A stretch of DNA of 64,000 bases from an uncultured Prevotellaceae bacterium (GCA_900318115.1 ONJJ01000007.1:121726-185725); one strand, 5' to 3'. Positions 14,275-22,920 are shown, counted from the stretch's first letter. Notes: generated by a model not told the origin, from the sequence alone. Translations and numbers: made by a program.

Positions 14275-17073
14275 TTATTGGATAAGTTTTTTCATACTCA
14301 TCTTGCCGGCACGGATCACATACACTCCGGCGGGCAAATGCGGGATGTTGTCATACTGGCCTCGATAGAGCATCTGTCCGAGGGCGTTATAGACCGCCAC
14401 TTGCTTCCCCGCAAGGGATGTGCCGGCAGCGGCTTCGGCCTCGGGCACCACCACTCCCGTGCCGCCGTGGAGGAACTCCTCGGTCTCGCGGAGCAGTGCT
14501 GCGATATCCTGCTCTGCAGGTGTCACTGCGTAGTTGTTGCGCAGCTGGAAGAGGCAGGCGTCGTCCGAACGGGCCGTACGGTTGAAGGGCGCTTCCGCCG
14601 TGCTGTTTGCCTGCAAGTGTGCGCGCGAGGAGCCGATGAAGAAATTGTTGTTGCTGCGAGCCGTCAGCGCCAAGGCTACGGGCTTATCGCTGAGAGCGGG
14701 CACGTCGTCCGAGAGGCTCAGATACTTCTTCGCGCCGAGGTTGTAGAGGTAATATTCCTTGTAGTCCACGGAATGGAGCACAAGCCAGTTCGCATAAGGG
14801 TTGGAGATTTGGGTGCTGGCGGTGTAGACTTCGAGGGCGCCGTCGAGAGTGGCACCGCTCAGGGTGAGTTCGCCTTGCTCATTGGCGATGACGTCGCCTC
14901 GGCCTGTGGAGCTGTGGAGCACGTAGGCGCTGAAGCTGGAGTGATGCACCAGGTTATCCAGCAATCCGTAGTTCAGGGGCTGTGCTGTCTGGCCGAAGCG
15001 GTCGATGGCCTCGCGCAGTGCCGTGACGGCCTCTGCGTCATCACCCGGCAGGGCGTGGTAGGTGGCTCGCAGTTCCTCGAGAGCCGCAGGGGCGTAGCCG
15101 CCGAAGCGGTCGGCCTCGCCCAGCAGTTCCTCGGCCACTGCCTTGAGGTCGTTCAGCCGGTATTCGTGCTTGAAATAGACTTCGTTGATGAGGAGATTGT
15201 TGCCGTAGCCGCGGGCACAGCGGAGACGGAAGTAGCGGGAGGTGATTGGCTCCTTCAGTTCCACGGTCGGAAATTCCTCGTTCTCTACGCCGTAGTTGCC
15301 CATGGTGCGCCACGTCTTGCCATCGTCCGACACGGCCAGCTGGATGTCCTTCACGCGATAGGTGTACTCTCGTGCCTGATAGAAGCCTATGCTGCTGATG
15401 GTGACGGGCTCCCCGGCATCGAAGCTGAAGGTGTGAGGAAAGGAGCTCCACTGCTTCTGGCGGTAGTAGGTCGTCGTGTTGCCGTCCATGATTTGTGCCG
15501 CACGGCCGAAGTCGCCTTCTTCGTTCACCTCCTCGTCGCTGTAGCCGATGAGGGTCCACGTGGCGGGGTCGGAGATAGTGCGCGTGGACTCAATCTTCAT
15601 CCGGATATCTTTATAGTTGCTGCGCGTGGTAGCCAGGTCCACCCGCTCGCGCAGTGCCTGCGTATTGATGGTGTCCACCCAGGGCATGGCTCCCTGCTGG
15701 GCGTAGTCGAAGGTGCTGGCGCTGTCGCGCACTCCCAGCAAACCGCCAGATTGCAAGTAGAGGCAGTTGTCGAAGAGCGCTGTCACGCCGTGGCCGTAGT
15801 CATCGCGCGAATTGCGCTGGGTCTCCCAGTGCTGGGTGCTGCTGAACCCGGCGTGGTTCAGGGTATGCCACCTGCCGCTGGCTGCGGAGCGCATGGACAT
15901 ATTCCTATAATAGACGCGACGATAGAGGTCGCCGCCGAAGCCGCTCCAGTTCTCGAGAAAACTGTAGAGGCCGGAGTTGTTGCCCTCCATGCGGTAGTCC
16001 CCCGCACAGCGCAGGGTGCCGAAATAATGCCATTCCGTCTCTTCCGCCTGCTTGTACCACAGGGTCTGCAGGGTGCTCTTGAAGGTCTTCACCACGGGGT
16101 TGCCCTGCTCGTCCGTGGAATTGATTTCCACGAATTCGGGGCGGTCGTTGAGTAGCATCTGCACCCAGTGGTCTGTCTGCCAGCGCTGTCCTTCGGGATA
16201 GCGCAGGCTGCTGCCGGTGCCCTCGCCGCCAAATCGCACGGCGTAGGCTTCCGGACCTACGTCGGCGGCTCCGGCGCGCATATAATCCGGCAGGTTCTTG
16301 TCCTGATCCGTGTCGCCGTCGTCCCAGACCGAGAAGATCACGGCATGGGTCCACGAGTCGTCGTTAAGCAGGTGGTTGGTCTGGATTCCAGAGTAGCCTC
16401 CACTCATGCCGATCGTCATCTGATAGGTGCATGACTGCTTCACCGCTTCCGGAATCATTGCCTCCATATATACCCAGTCGTATCCGTTGCCCGAGGGGGC
16501 CGAGGGGTCGGTGGTGCTCCACCATAGGTGCACGGCGGGTGCCATCATCGAATTGGCGGCCGTGGCTGTCTTCTTGGACTCACGCTGAATCAGCAGATGC
16601 TGCAGTTCGGTCTGAGCCTGACGTGCGTTTGTGCTGGAGAACTCGAAACGATACCATCCGTCGTCCTCCAACTCTGTATCCGGCAGAATTTCTACCCGCT
16701 GACGCCCGGTCTTGGAGATCTCCAACTTGTGGTCTGCGATGACCTTGTCCTTGGCAGGATAAAGGACACGTACGTTCATGTCCAACTGCTTGCTGCCGGG
16801 CGTCATCATCATATCTGCGCGCACGTGACCGCTGGGCAGATGCACGGCATAGACAACGAGCGTGCCGTCTTCCCAGGTCCAGGTCACTGACCTGTCGCTT
16901 TCGGAATAGCCTGTGGCCACTCCATTGATCTCGCGGTAGTGGCGTCCTGCCCACACCGTGTCCGTTTTCTCCTGCCACTCCGTGGCCAGGACTGGTTGCG
17001 AGGTTGCGGCAAGCATCAATCCGGCAATGCTTCCGAGAGCTCTTCTCATGATACTTCCAAAAGAGGTTTCCAT
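14275..17073 (-). CDS. secreted DUF5077/DUF3472 protein with discoidin domain and type IX-like sorting tail
   Basis: 932 residues from the ATG at 17071-17073. Longer reading to 17226 would cross the -7 box at 17109-17116, so it was rejected; a further ATG at 17049 (MRRALGSIAGLML) is the alternative and gives an equally good signal peptide. The order matches its paralogue at 8307-11846: DUF5077-like (about 35-165), DUF3472-like (about 175-410; HLWWSTTDPSAPSG; LYSFLENWSGFGG), then one discoidin domain (about 520-640). The C-terminus VYNALGQMLYRGQYDN...GVYVIRAGKMSMKKLIQ is a typical type A T9SS sorting domain. First gene of an operon with GH27. No catalytic motif is recognised; a surface carbohydrate-binding or processing role is inferred. 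Confidence 0.8.
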   Translation of the reverse strand: METSFGSIMRRALGSIAGLMLAATSQPVLATEWQEKTDTVWAGRHYREINGVATGYSESDRSVTWTWEDGTLVVYAVHLPSGHVRADMMMTPGSKQLDMNVRVLYPAKDKVIADHKLEISKTGRQRVEILPDTELEDDGWYRFEFSSTNARQAQTELQHLLIQRESKKTATAANSMMAPAVHLWWSTTDPSAPSGNGYDWVYMEAMIPEAVKQSCTYQMTIGMSGGYSGIQTNHLLNDDSWTHAVIFSVWDDGDTDQDKNLPDYMRAGAADVGPEAYAVRFGGEGTGSSLRYPEGQRWQTDHWVQMLLNDRPEFVEINSTDEQGNPVVKTFKSTLQTLWYKQAEETEWHYFGTLRCAGDYRMEGNNSGLYSFLENWSGFGGDLYRRVYYRNMSMRSAASGRWHTLNHAGFSSTQHWETQRNSRDDYGHGVTALFDNCLYLQSGGLLGVRDSASTFDYAQQGAMPWVDTINTQALRERVDLATTRSNYKDIRMKIESTRTISDPATWTLIGYSDEEVNEEGDFGRAAQIMDGNTTTYYRQKQWSSFPHTFSFDAGEPVTISSIGFYQAREYTYRVKDIQLAVSDDGKTWRTMGNYGVENEEFPTVELKEPITSRYFRLRCARGYGNNLLINEVYFKHEYRLNDLKAVAEELLGEADRFGGYAPAALEELRATYHALPGDDAEAVTALREAIDRFGQTAQPLNYGLLDNLVHHSSFSAYVLHSSTGRGDVIANEQGELTLSGATLDGALEVYTASTQISNPYANWLVLHSVDYKEYYLYNLGAKKYLSLSDDVPALSDKPVALALTARSNNNFFIGSSRAHLQANSTAEAPFNRTARSDDACLFQLRNNYAVTPAEQDIAALLRETEEFLHGGTGVVVPEAEAAAGTSLAGKQVAVYNALGQMLYRGQYDNIPHLPAGVYVIRAGKMSMKKLIQ

Positions 17074-17108
17074 TAGTCTTCGTGTGTTGATTAGGTAACT
17101 TTTCGGCA

Positions 17109-17116
17109 CAAAAATA
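17109..17116 (-). promoter_or_regulatory. -7 box of the DUF3472-GH27 operon
   Basis: The minus strand reads TATTTTTG, matching TAnnTTTG, 36 bp before the chosen start at 17073. It decides against a start further upstream. Confidence 0.5.
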
Positions 17117-17212
17117 GCACTTTCTCCCGACACCGCCATCATTTTTTCCAAAAAATCGCATCTCTTCCGCCCCATTTCATTAAAATAAGGTTCACGCGCA
17201 CACGAAAAAGAC

Positions 17213-17288
17213 GGTGAGAGTCTCAAAAAACGGAAACAAAAGAAGGATGCCGCATGGCATCCTTCTGGAGTGATCCGTTTGGGGCTCG
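17213..17288 (-). repeat. partial duplication of tRNA-Lys 3' end plus its terminator
   Basis: The 76-bp segment GGTGAGAG...GGGGCTCG is repeated at 17340-17416 with only one small difference (CGCATGGC versus CGCAGGGGC). It carries a full copy of the terminator hairpin (17243-17264, AAGGATGCC/GGCATCCTT) and the last 18 bases of the tRNA, up to the T-loop, then diverges. The 51 bp between the copies does not continue the tRNA. This is the footprint expected from a past integration or slippage event at the tRNA 3' end. Confidence 0.75.
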
Positions 17289-17369
17289 CGCTCGGCTCGT
17301 AGAGACGCTTTCAGAGCGTAGCGGGTGAAAGAACCCTTGGGTGAGAGTCTCAAAAAACGGAAACAAAAG

Positions 17370-17392
17370 AAGGATGCCGCAGGGGCATCCTT
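17370..17392 (-). terminator. rho-independent terminator of tRNA-Lys
   Basis: AAGGATGCC/GGCATCCTT (9-bp stem, 5-nt loop) followed on the minus strand by TCTTTTGTTTCCGTTTTTT. It sits 6 bp after the tRNA 3' end, and a second copy lies at 17243-17264. Confidence 0.8.
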
Positions 17393-17398
17393 CTGGAG

Positions 17399-17471
17399 TG
17401 ATCCGTTTGGGGCTCGAACCCAAGACCCCAACATTAAAAGTGTTGTGCTCTACCAGCTGAGCTAACGGATC
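17399..17471 (-). tRNA. tRNA-Lys (anticodon TTT)
   Basis: 73 nt: acceptor GATCCGT/ACGGATC, D-stem GCTC/GAGC with AGCTGGTA loop, anticodon stem CAACA/TGTTG with loop CTTTTAA (anticodon TTT), variable GGGTC, T-stem TTGGG/CCCAA with TTCGAGC, discriminator A. All stems pair perfectly. CCA is not encoded. It has its own promoter and terminator. Confidence 0.97.
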
Positions 17472-17523
17472 CCTCGATGCAAATTCATAGTGGCTCATGG
17501 CCACATTGTCGCATTTGCGGGCG

Positions 17524-17555
17524 CAAAGGTAGTGAGTTTTTGTGTACTGACCAAA
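17524..17555 (-). promoter_or_regulatory. promoter of tRNA-Lys
   Basis: Minus strand TTTG (17555-17552), exactly 20 bp, TACCTTTG (17531-17524). This is a full consensus Bacteroidota sigma-ABfr promoter, about 50 bp ahead of the tRNA 5' end. Confidence 0.85.
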
Positions 17556-17558
17556 CTT

Positions 17559-18659
17559 TTAGGCAACTTTTTCGCTTTCGGACCCTTCTTCGAGCACAAA
17601 TTGGCGATAATAGGAGATGAGAATGGTGGTCAGGGGCAGGGCTATGATGAGTCCTATGAAGCCTAAGAGGGAACCCCAGACGGACAGCGAGAGGAGGATG
17701 ACGGCAGGGTTTAGCCCCATCGCGGAGCCCATAATCTTCGGTACCAGAATCATATCCTGAATGACCTGGACGACGGCTACCACGAGGGCACCAAGGAAGA
17801 ATATCCACCAGAAGTTCTCACCTGTGTCGGCTGCCTTCAACAACGACAGCAACGCCATAGGCAGGAAGCCGAGAGTCTGCAAGTAAGGAACCAGGTTCAG
17901 GAACCCCATAAACATTCCGAGCCCAATAGCCATCGGCATTCCAACGATAAGAAAACCAATGGAGAAGAGAACTCCGACGAGGAAGGCCACCGTGCCTTGA
18001 CCGCGGAAATAACTGTTCATGCCGCGCTCCACATCGTCGGCCAACCGGGAGGCAAAAGGACGACTCTGCTGAGGGATGAGCTTGATCCAGCCTTCGCTGA
18101 TGACTTCATAGTCCTGAAGAATGAAAAACATATACAGCAGGACGATGAGCGATCCAACCAGTCCGAAGGCGAAGTCCACCGTCTGATAGACGAAATTCCA
18201 CAACTGAGTGAGCAGGGCTTGGACAGCATCCAAGAAACTCTTGTTCTGCACAATGTCCATAATCTTCCCCTGATACTGAGGCAGATATTGTTCGATGAAC
18301 TCCTTGATGTAGGGAGCTAATCGGGTGTCGTTGAGGTAGCGGTCTGAAAATTCCTTGACGAGTCCGCTGAACTTGCTGAATTCTTCAATCGTAGGGGGGA
18401 TGATCAGGGCAAAAAATCCCGTCAGGGTGGCCAAGACGACAACGGCTGCCACGATGATGCTGAGGGTGCGGTTGCGCAGGCGGCATTTGTACTGGATAAA
18501 CTTGACGAGTGGGTACATCAGGTAGGCCAGGAGCCAAGCGATGAAGAACGGCAGGAGGACACTGCTCAGCCTGTCGATAAGCAGGCCTGCGCCGAAGAGG
18601 GCGGCGACGACCATCAGTCCGCGGATGAAGGAGTCAAAGGTAATGGGCTGTTTGAGCAT
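17559..18659 (-). CDS. AI-2E family transporter (PerM/TqsA-like membrane protein)
   Basis: A 366-residue polytopic membrane protein. Hydrophobic segments lie near 15-50 (two helices), 60-90, 150-180, 205-265 (GTVAFLVGVLFSIGFLIVGMPM), 270-300 and 310-350. The features GLGMFMGFLNLVPYLQT and VIQDMILVPKIMGSAMGLNP are characteristic of the AI-2E/PerM family. Members export small molecules or serve as cation/H+ antiporters; the name does not prove autoinducer-2 transport. It starts 60 bp after the thymidine kinase gene and probably shares its transcript. Confidence 0.9.
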   Translation of the reverse strand: MLKQPITFDSFIRGLMVVAALFGAGLLIDRLSSVLLPFFIAWLLAYLMYPLVKFIQYKCRLRNRTLSIIVAAVVVLATLTGFFALIIPPTIEEFSKFSGLVKEFSDRYLNDTRLAPYIKEFIEQYLPQYQGKIMDIVQNKSFLDAVQALLTQLWNFVYQTVDFAFGLVGSLIVLLYMFFILQDYEVISEGWIKLIPQQSRPFASRLADDVERGMNSYFRGQGTVAFLVGVLFSIGFLIVGMPMAIGLGMFMGFLNLVPYLQTLGFLPMALLSLLKAADTGENFWWIFFLGALVVAVVQVIQDMILVPKIMGSAMGLNPAVILLSLSVWGSLLGFIGLIIALPLTTILISYYRQFVLEEGSESEKVA

Positions 18660-18719
18660 CTGTCAGGAGAAGGTGTTGAAAATTGAGATATTGAGGATTT
18701 GAAAGGTGGACGCGGGCTG

Positions 18720-19301
18720 TCATCCCTGAGTGGCTTCTGCGTAGCACTGACGGCAGAGGGGTTCGTACTCGTGGGTCTCGCCGAGCATCACTTGCCGGTC
18801 GCCGGCAACAATGCGGTGGCTGACGTAGGCCAGGGCGCCGCAGCGGACGCAGATGGCGTGCACCTTGGTGACATCGTCTGCTATGGCGCAGAGCTGTGGC
18901 ATCGGCCCGAAGGGCAGTCCTTTGAAGTCTAAGTCCAGGCCTGCCACGATGACACGTGTCCCGCGACTGGCCAGCTCGTTGCATACATCCACGATTTGGC
19001 TGTCGAAGAACTGCGCTTCATCGATTCCTAGGACATCGGCGTCTGATCCCATCAGCAAGATGCTTGCCGCACTTTCTACGGGTGTGGAGGGAATGGCATT
19101 GCCCTCGTGGCTGACGACATCTTCTTCGCTATAGCGCACGTCGATGGCGGGCTTGAAAATCTCCACTTTCTGCTTGGAGAGCTTGGCGCGCTTCATGCGG
19201 CGGATGAGTTCCTCGGTCTTTCCGGAGAACATCGAACCGCAGATGACCTCCACACGCCCCCGACGCATGAATTCACCGCTATATTCTTTCGAGTTTGGCA
19301 T
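18720..19301 (-). CDS. tdk: thymidine kinase
   Basis: A 193-residue TK1-type enzyme that phosphorylates thymidine to dTMP with ATP for pyrimidine salvage in the cytoplasm. The P-loop [14 protein letters not shown] (about 22-35), the DEAQFF motif [11 protein letters not shown] (about 97-107; catalytic Glu), and the zinc ribbon Cys pairs ICVRCGAL and PLCRQCY near the C-terminus are all intact. Length is usual for the family. It is divergent from rsmI across about 137 bp containing its promoter. Confidence 0.96.
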   Translation of the reverse strand: MPNSKEYSGEFMRRGRVEVICGSMFSGKTEELIRRMKRAKLSKQKVEIFKPAIDVRYSEEDVVSHEGNAIPSTPVESAASILLMGSDADVLGIDEAQFFDSQIVDVCNELASRGTRVIVAGLDLDFKGLPFGPMPQLCAIADDVTKVHAICVRCGALAYVSHRIVAGDRQVMLGETHEYEPLCRQCYAEATQG

Positions 19302-19323
19302 AATCGATAACGTTTTTCGGGTG

Positions 19324-19355
19324 CGAAATTAGCGTTTTCTTCGCTTCCAACCAAA
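19324..19355 (-). promoter_or_regulatory. promoter of tdk
   Basis: Minus strand TTTG (19355-19352), 20 bp, TAATTTCG (19331-19324; one mismatch to TAnnTTTG). The leader to the ATG is about 17 nt. Confidence 0.65.
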
Positions 19356-19438
19356 GAAAATGCAAGAAAAAGTAAAAACTTTGTTAATTTCTGCCTCTCA
19401 TTGGCCGTTAAATGAAGATTTATGCCGAACTTTGTGCC

Positions 19439-20110
19439 ATGTTATATATTGTACCCACACCCGTAGGCAACCTTGAAGACATTACTTTGCGCGCCCTGAA
19501 GGTGCTTCGCGAGGCAGATTTGATTCTGGCCGAAGACACTCGCACCAGCGGTCTGCTGCTAAAGCACTTTGACATCAAGCGCCCCATGCAGTCCTACCAC
19601 AAGTTCAACGAGCATCAGACGGTGCAGCGCATCGTGGAGCGATTGCAGGCAGGCGAACAGGTGGCGGTCGTCAGTGACGCAGGCACTCCGGGCATCAGCG
19701 ACCCTGGTTTCCTCGTGGCGCGCGAAGCCATAAAAGCAGGCATCGACGTGACCTGCCTGCCGGGGGCTACGGCCGTGATTCCGGCTTTGGTCGGCTCCGG
19801 CCTGCCGTGCGACAAGTTTTGCTTCGAGGGCTTCCTGCCCCAGAAGAAAGGGCGCCAGACACGCCTCCAGCAGCTCGCCGCCGAACCTCGGACCATGGTG
19901 TTCTACGAGTCGCCCCATCGGGTGGTCAAAGCCCTGCAACAATTCATCGAGGTCTTCGGACCCGAGCGGCCTGTGGCCGTCTGCCGTGAGATTTCCAAGA
20001 TTCACGAGGAGTACATCCGGGGCTCGTTGGCCGAGGCCCTCGCCCATTTCACGGAGCATGAGCCGAGAGGCGAATTCGTGATAATCGTGGCAGGGCGCGA
20101 CGAAGAGTAG
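19439..20110 (+). CDS. rsmI: 16S rRNA (cytidine(1402)-2'-O)-methyltransferase
   Basis: 223 residues from the ATG at 19439, chosen because family members begin with MxLYIVPTPxGNLEDITLRAL; the upstream ATG at 19412 adds nine residues not found in relatives. The SAM-dependent tetrapyrrole-methylase fold is shown by LAEDTRTSGLLLKHF, VSDAGTPGISDPG and CLPGATAVIPALVGSGLP. It methylates the ribose of C1402 in the ribosomal decoding site. The C-terminus (GEFVIIVAGRDEE) is complete but lacks the extra domain of the E. coli protein, as usual for Bacteroidales. Confidence 0.95.
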   Translation: MLYIVPTPVGNLEDITLRALKVLREADLILAEDTRTSGLLLKHFDIKRPMQSYHKFNEHQTVQRIVERLQAGEQVAVVSDAGTPGISDPGFLVAREAIKAGIDVTCLPGATAVIPALVGSGLPCDKFCFEGFLPQKKGRQTRLQQLAAEPRTMVFYESPHRVVKALQQFIEVFGPERPVAVCREISKIHEEYIRGSLAEALAHFTEHEPRGEFVIIVAGRDEE

Positions 20111-20120
20111 GATCATCCTC

Positions 20121-20168
20121 CCCATTACCCCATCCACCCCATTCACCCCATTACCCCCATCCACCCAA
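20121..20168 (+). repeat. low-complexity CCCATTACC/CCCATCCACC repeat
   Basis: Irregular repeats of CCCCATTxACC and CCCATCCA between rsmI and the coiled-coil lipoprotein gene. No coding or hairpin is seen. A shorter run of the same composition occurs at 41390-41425, also between genes. Confidence 0.5.
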
Positions 20169-20200
20169 CAACTGAAAGATATTCATTAAATTATAGCGTC

Positions 20201-21055
20201 ATGAAAAAATTGTTTATCCTGCCCCTCTGCCTATTGGCAATAGTGGCTTGCACAGACGGAAAGAAAGTTGCCGAGGAACGAGCTCAGCACGAGCGCGACT
20301 CCCTCATGCAGGTTATTGACGAGAAAGAAACGGAGCTGAACGACATTATGGGTTCCATCAATGAAATCCAGGAAGGCTTCCGCCAGATTAATGAAGCCGA
20401 GGGGCGCATCACCGTGGCCAACGGCAATCCGGAAGCAGCGTCGTCGCGAGGCGTCATCCGCGAGAACATGGAGTTCATCCAGCAGACGATGCAGCAGAAC
20501 CGCGACAAGATTGCCCAACTGAAGCAGCGCCTGAAGACGACCACGGTCAACGTCGAGAAACTGACAAAGACCATCGAAAACCTGCAGAAACAGCTCGATG
20601 AGCAGAACACCCGGGTGCAGGAGCTGGAGGCACAACTGGCAGAGAAAGATGTGCAAATCGCTGAACAGGGCGAGCAAATCAGTCAGCTCAACGAGAATGT
20701 CAGTGATCTCAAGACCGAGAACCAGCAGAAAGCAGAGACCATCCAGGCTCAGGACAAGGACCTGCACAGCGCCTGGTTCGTTTTCGGTACCAAGGCCGAG
20801 CTGAAGGAGCAGAAGATCCTGCAGAAGGGCGATGTCCTCAAGAGCAGCGACTTCAACAAAGACTACTTCACCAAGATCGACACCCGCATCGACAAGGAAA
20901 TCAAGCTCTACAGCAAGAGTGCAGAGCTCCTGACCAACCACCCCGCCGGCACCTATATTCTTGAGCGCGATGCCAAGAAGCAGTACACGCTGAAGATCAC
21001 GAACCCCGACAAGTTCTGGAGCACCAGCAAGTATTTGGTCATTCTCGTGAAGTAA
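20201..21055 (+). CDS. coiled-coil lipoprotein (Cbp1-like adhesin family, tentative)
   Basis: A 284-residue lipoprotein; lipobox LLAIVAC gives the acylated Cys about 16. Residues about 25-195 are almost entirely coiled coil with heptads rich in E, Q and K (KETELNDIMGSINEIQEGFR; LEAQLAEKDVQIAEQGEQI). Residues about 195-284 form a compact C-terminal domain (SAWFVFGTKAELKEQKILQKG; KLYSKSAELLTNHPAGTY). The whole resembles a conserved Bacteroidales lipoprotein family that some annotations link to the collagen-binding Cbp1; I cannot confirm binding from the sequence. It is a single gene between rsmI and hflX on the same strand. Confidence 0.7.
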   Translation: MKKLFILPLCLLAIVACTDGKKVAEERAQHERDSLMQVIDEKETELNDIMGSINEIQEGFRQINEAEGRITVANGNPEAASSRGVIRENMEFIQQTMQQNRDKIAQLKQRLKTTTVNVEKLTKTIENLQKQLDEQNTRVQELEAQLAEKDVQIAEQGEQISQLNENVSDLKTENQQKAETIQAQDKDLHSAWFVFGTKAELKEQKILQKGDVLKSSDFNKDYFTKIDTRIDKEIKLYSKSAELLTNHPAGTYILERDAKKQYTLKITNPDKFWSTSKYLVILVK

Positions 21056-21097
21056 ATTTAGGATTCGAGGCAGCTCTTTGAATCATCCATTAAGTAG

Positions 21098-22366
21098 ATG
21101 AAGGAATTTGTAATCACCGAAGCTAAAGCGGAGACTGCGGTACTCGTGGGCCTCATCACTCCCCAGCAGGATGAGCGCCGCACCACCGAATATTTGGATG
21201 AGCTGGAGTTCTTGGCCACGACGGCTGGTGCCGTGACCGTCAAGCGCTTCACCCAGCGTGTGCAGGGTCCCAGCCAGGTCAGCTATGTCGGCAAAGGCAA
21301 ACTCGAAGAGATCCGGGCCTACATCGTGGCGGAAGAAGACGCCGAGCGTGAGGTCGGTATGGTCATCTTCGACGATGAACTCTCGGCCAAGCAGTTGCGT
21401 AATATCGAGCAGGTGCTGAAGGTGAAAATCCTGGATCGCACGTCCCTCATCCTCGACATCTTTGCCATGAGGGCTCAGACCGCCAACGCCAAGACTCAGG
21501 TGGAGCTGGCGCAATATCGCTATATGCTGCCACGTCTGCAGCGCCTTTGGACTCACCTCGAGCGCCAGGGCGGCGGCTCCGGTTCGGGCGGCGGCAAGGG
21601 CAGTGTGGGACTGCGCGGCCCCGGTGAGACTCAGTTGGAGATGGACCGCCGAATCATCCTCAACCGGATGAGCCTGCTGAAACAACGGTTGGCTGATATC
21701 GATCGCCAGAAGAGCACCCAGCGCAGCAACCGAGGCCGCATGATCCGCGTGGCGCTTGTGGGCTACACGAATGTGGGAAAATCCACGCTGATGAACCTCC
21801 TCTCCAAGAGCGAGGTCTTCGCTGAAAACAAGCTGTTTGCCACCTTGGACACCACCGTCCGCAAGGTCATCATCGACAACTTGCCATTCTTGCTATCGGA
21901 CACGGTGGGATTTATCCGCAAACTACCCACCGACCTCATCGACAGCTTTAAAAGCACCCTCGACGAGGTGCGGGAGGCAGACCTGCTCGTTCACGTGGTA
22001 GATATCTCTCACCCCGACTTCGAGGAGCAGATCAAGGTGGTAGAGAAGACGCTGAGCGACCTGGGGTGCGCCGACAAGCCTTCCATGATTCTCTTCAATA
22101 AGATTGACGCCTACACCTTCACGCCGAAAGATGCCGACGACCTCACGCCTTCCACGCGCGAGAACATGCCGTTGCCGGACCTTATGAAAACCTGGATGGC
22201 CAAGCTCAATGGCGACTGCCTCTTCATCAGTGCTGCCCAGCGCACAAACATCGACGAACTGAAACGCGTGCTCTACTCTCGCGTTCGTGAGCTACACGTT
22301 CAGAAATACCCCTACAACGATTTCCTCTACCAGCACTACGAGGACGATTCAACCACGGAATCATAA
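21098..22366 (+). CDS. hflX: GTPase HflX
   Basis: A 422-residue ribosome-associated GTPase that splits or rescues stalled ribosomes. The N-terminal HflX domain (about 1-185) includes YVGKGKLEEI and the glycine-rich segment GGGSGSGGGKGSVGLRGPGE. The G domain follows: G1 GYTNVGKSTL, G2 region TLDTTVR, G3 DTVGFIRKLP, G4 NKID, G5 SAAQ. Length and order are normal. The C-terminal tail is short. Confidence 0.96.
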   Translation: MKEFVITEAKAETAVLVGLITPQQDERRTTEYLDELEFLATTAGAVTVKRFTQRVQGPSQVSYVGKGKLEEIRAYIVAEEDAEREVGMVIFDDELSAKQLRNIEQVLKVKILDRTSLILDIFAMRAQTANAKTQVELAQYRYMLPRLQRLWTHLERQGGGSGSGGGKGSVGLRGPGETQLEMDRRIILNRMSLLKQRLADIDRQKSTQRSNRGRMIRVALVGYTNVGKSTLMNLLSKSEVFAENKLFATLDTTVRKVIIDNLPFLLSDTVGFIRKLPTDLIDSFKSTLDEVREADLLVHVVDISHPDFEEQIKVVEKTLSDLGCADKPSMILFNKIDAYTFTPKDADDLTPSTRENMPLPDLMKTWMAKLNGDCLFISAAQRTNIDELKRVLYSRVRELHVQKYPYNDFLYQHYEDDSTTES

Positions 22367-22434
22367 TCCCAAATCGGTCAGCTCAGAAGCTTTGTATCAC
22401 AAAGGAACTGCTTTTGCAGGTCGTGCTGGCCATA

Positions 22435-22481
22435 TAACAACTTCTGGGTTGAAAGATAGACTAACAACTTTTGGGTTGAAA
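22435..22481 (+). repeat. two direct copies of a 20-bp sequence
   Basis: TAACAACTTCTGGGTTGAAA (22435-22454) and TAACAACTTTTGGGTTGAAA (22462-22481) differ at one base and are 27 bp apart. They lie in the 656-bp gap after hflX, upstream of the large inverted repeat. No coding potential is seen. Confidence 0.6.
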
Positions 22482-22522
22482 AACATATTTCCTCCGAAGA
22501 CAATTCCCAGTCTTCGGCAGGA

Positions 22523-22665
22523 TGCATGCAAAACAGAATTTCAAAAACCTTGCTAACCTTGCTAATTTTGTTAAAAAACCTTTCAAGGTTTTTGACTCAT
22601 TTTTTTACAGAAATTAACTTTTTTAGCAAGGTTAGCAAGGTTTTTGAAATTCTGTTTTGCATGCA
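22523..22665. repeat. 43-bp perfect inverted repeat with nested hairpin
   Basis: The arms 22523-22565 and 22623-22665 are exact reverse complements over 43 bp. Each arm has a GCATGC palindrome at its outer end and a tandem CCTTGCTAA pair at its inner end. The 57-bp centre contains a second perfect hairpin, AAAAACCTT/AAGGTTTTT. The region is between convergent hflX and fucI. It has no ORF. It could act as a two-way terminator, or be a non-autonomous palindromic element. Confidence 0.85.
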
Positions 22666-22699
22666 AGGGGGGCGAGGAGGGTGGTGAGTAGCGTCGTGG

Positions 22700-22920
22700 C
22701 ATCCCCCATGCATCTTGGCATATCGTCCCATGCATCAAGGTGTATCGTCCTATGCATCAAGGTGTATCGTCCTATACTGACTTCCATGAAGCCTTATGCT
22801 GCCTGGTGTGTAGGCTCCTTCAGCCTGGTGTGTGGCCTCATACAGCCTGCTATGAAGCCTCATACAGCCTGCCATGTAGGCTCCTTCAGCCTGCCATGTA
22901 GGCTTCTTCAGCCTGATGTA
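22700..22920 (+). repeat. second tandem array with strict 22-bp period (about 10 units)
   Basis: CATGCATC-type cores at 22707, 22729, 22751, with related sequence at 22773 and 22795, then CAGCCTG-type cores at 22799, 22821, 22843, 22865, 22887 and 22909. Every step within a block is 22 bp. The unit sequence is unlike that of the 5.3-kb array but the period is the same. The 100 bp from 22921 to fucI holds nothing recognisable. Confidence 0.8.

Noticed and set aside
17213-17288. A second tRNA
   Set aside because: Only the 3' end is present; acceptor 5' strand, D-arm and anticodon arm are missing.
17559-18659. Autoinducer-2 exporter as a quorum-sensing gene
   Set aside because: The family name does not show AI-2 transport; no luxS or sensing gene is nearby.
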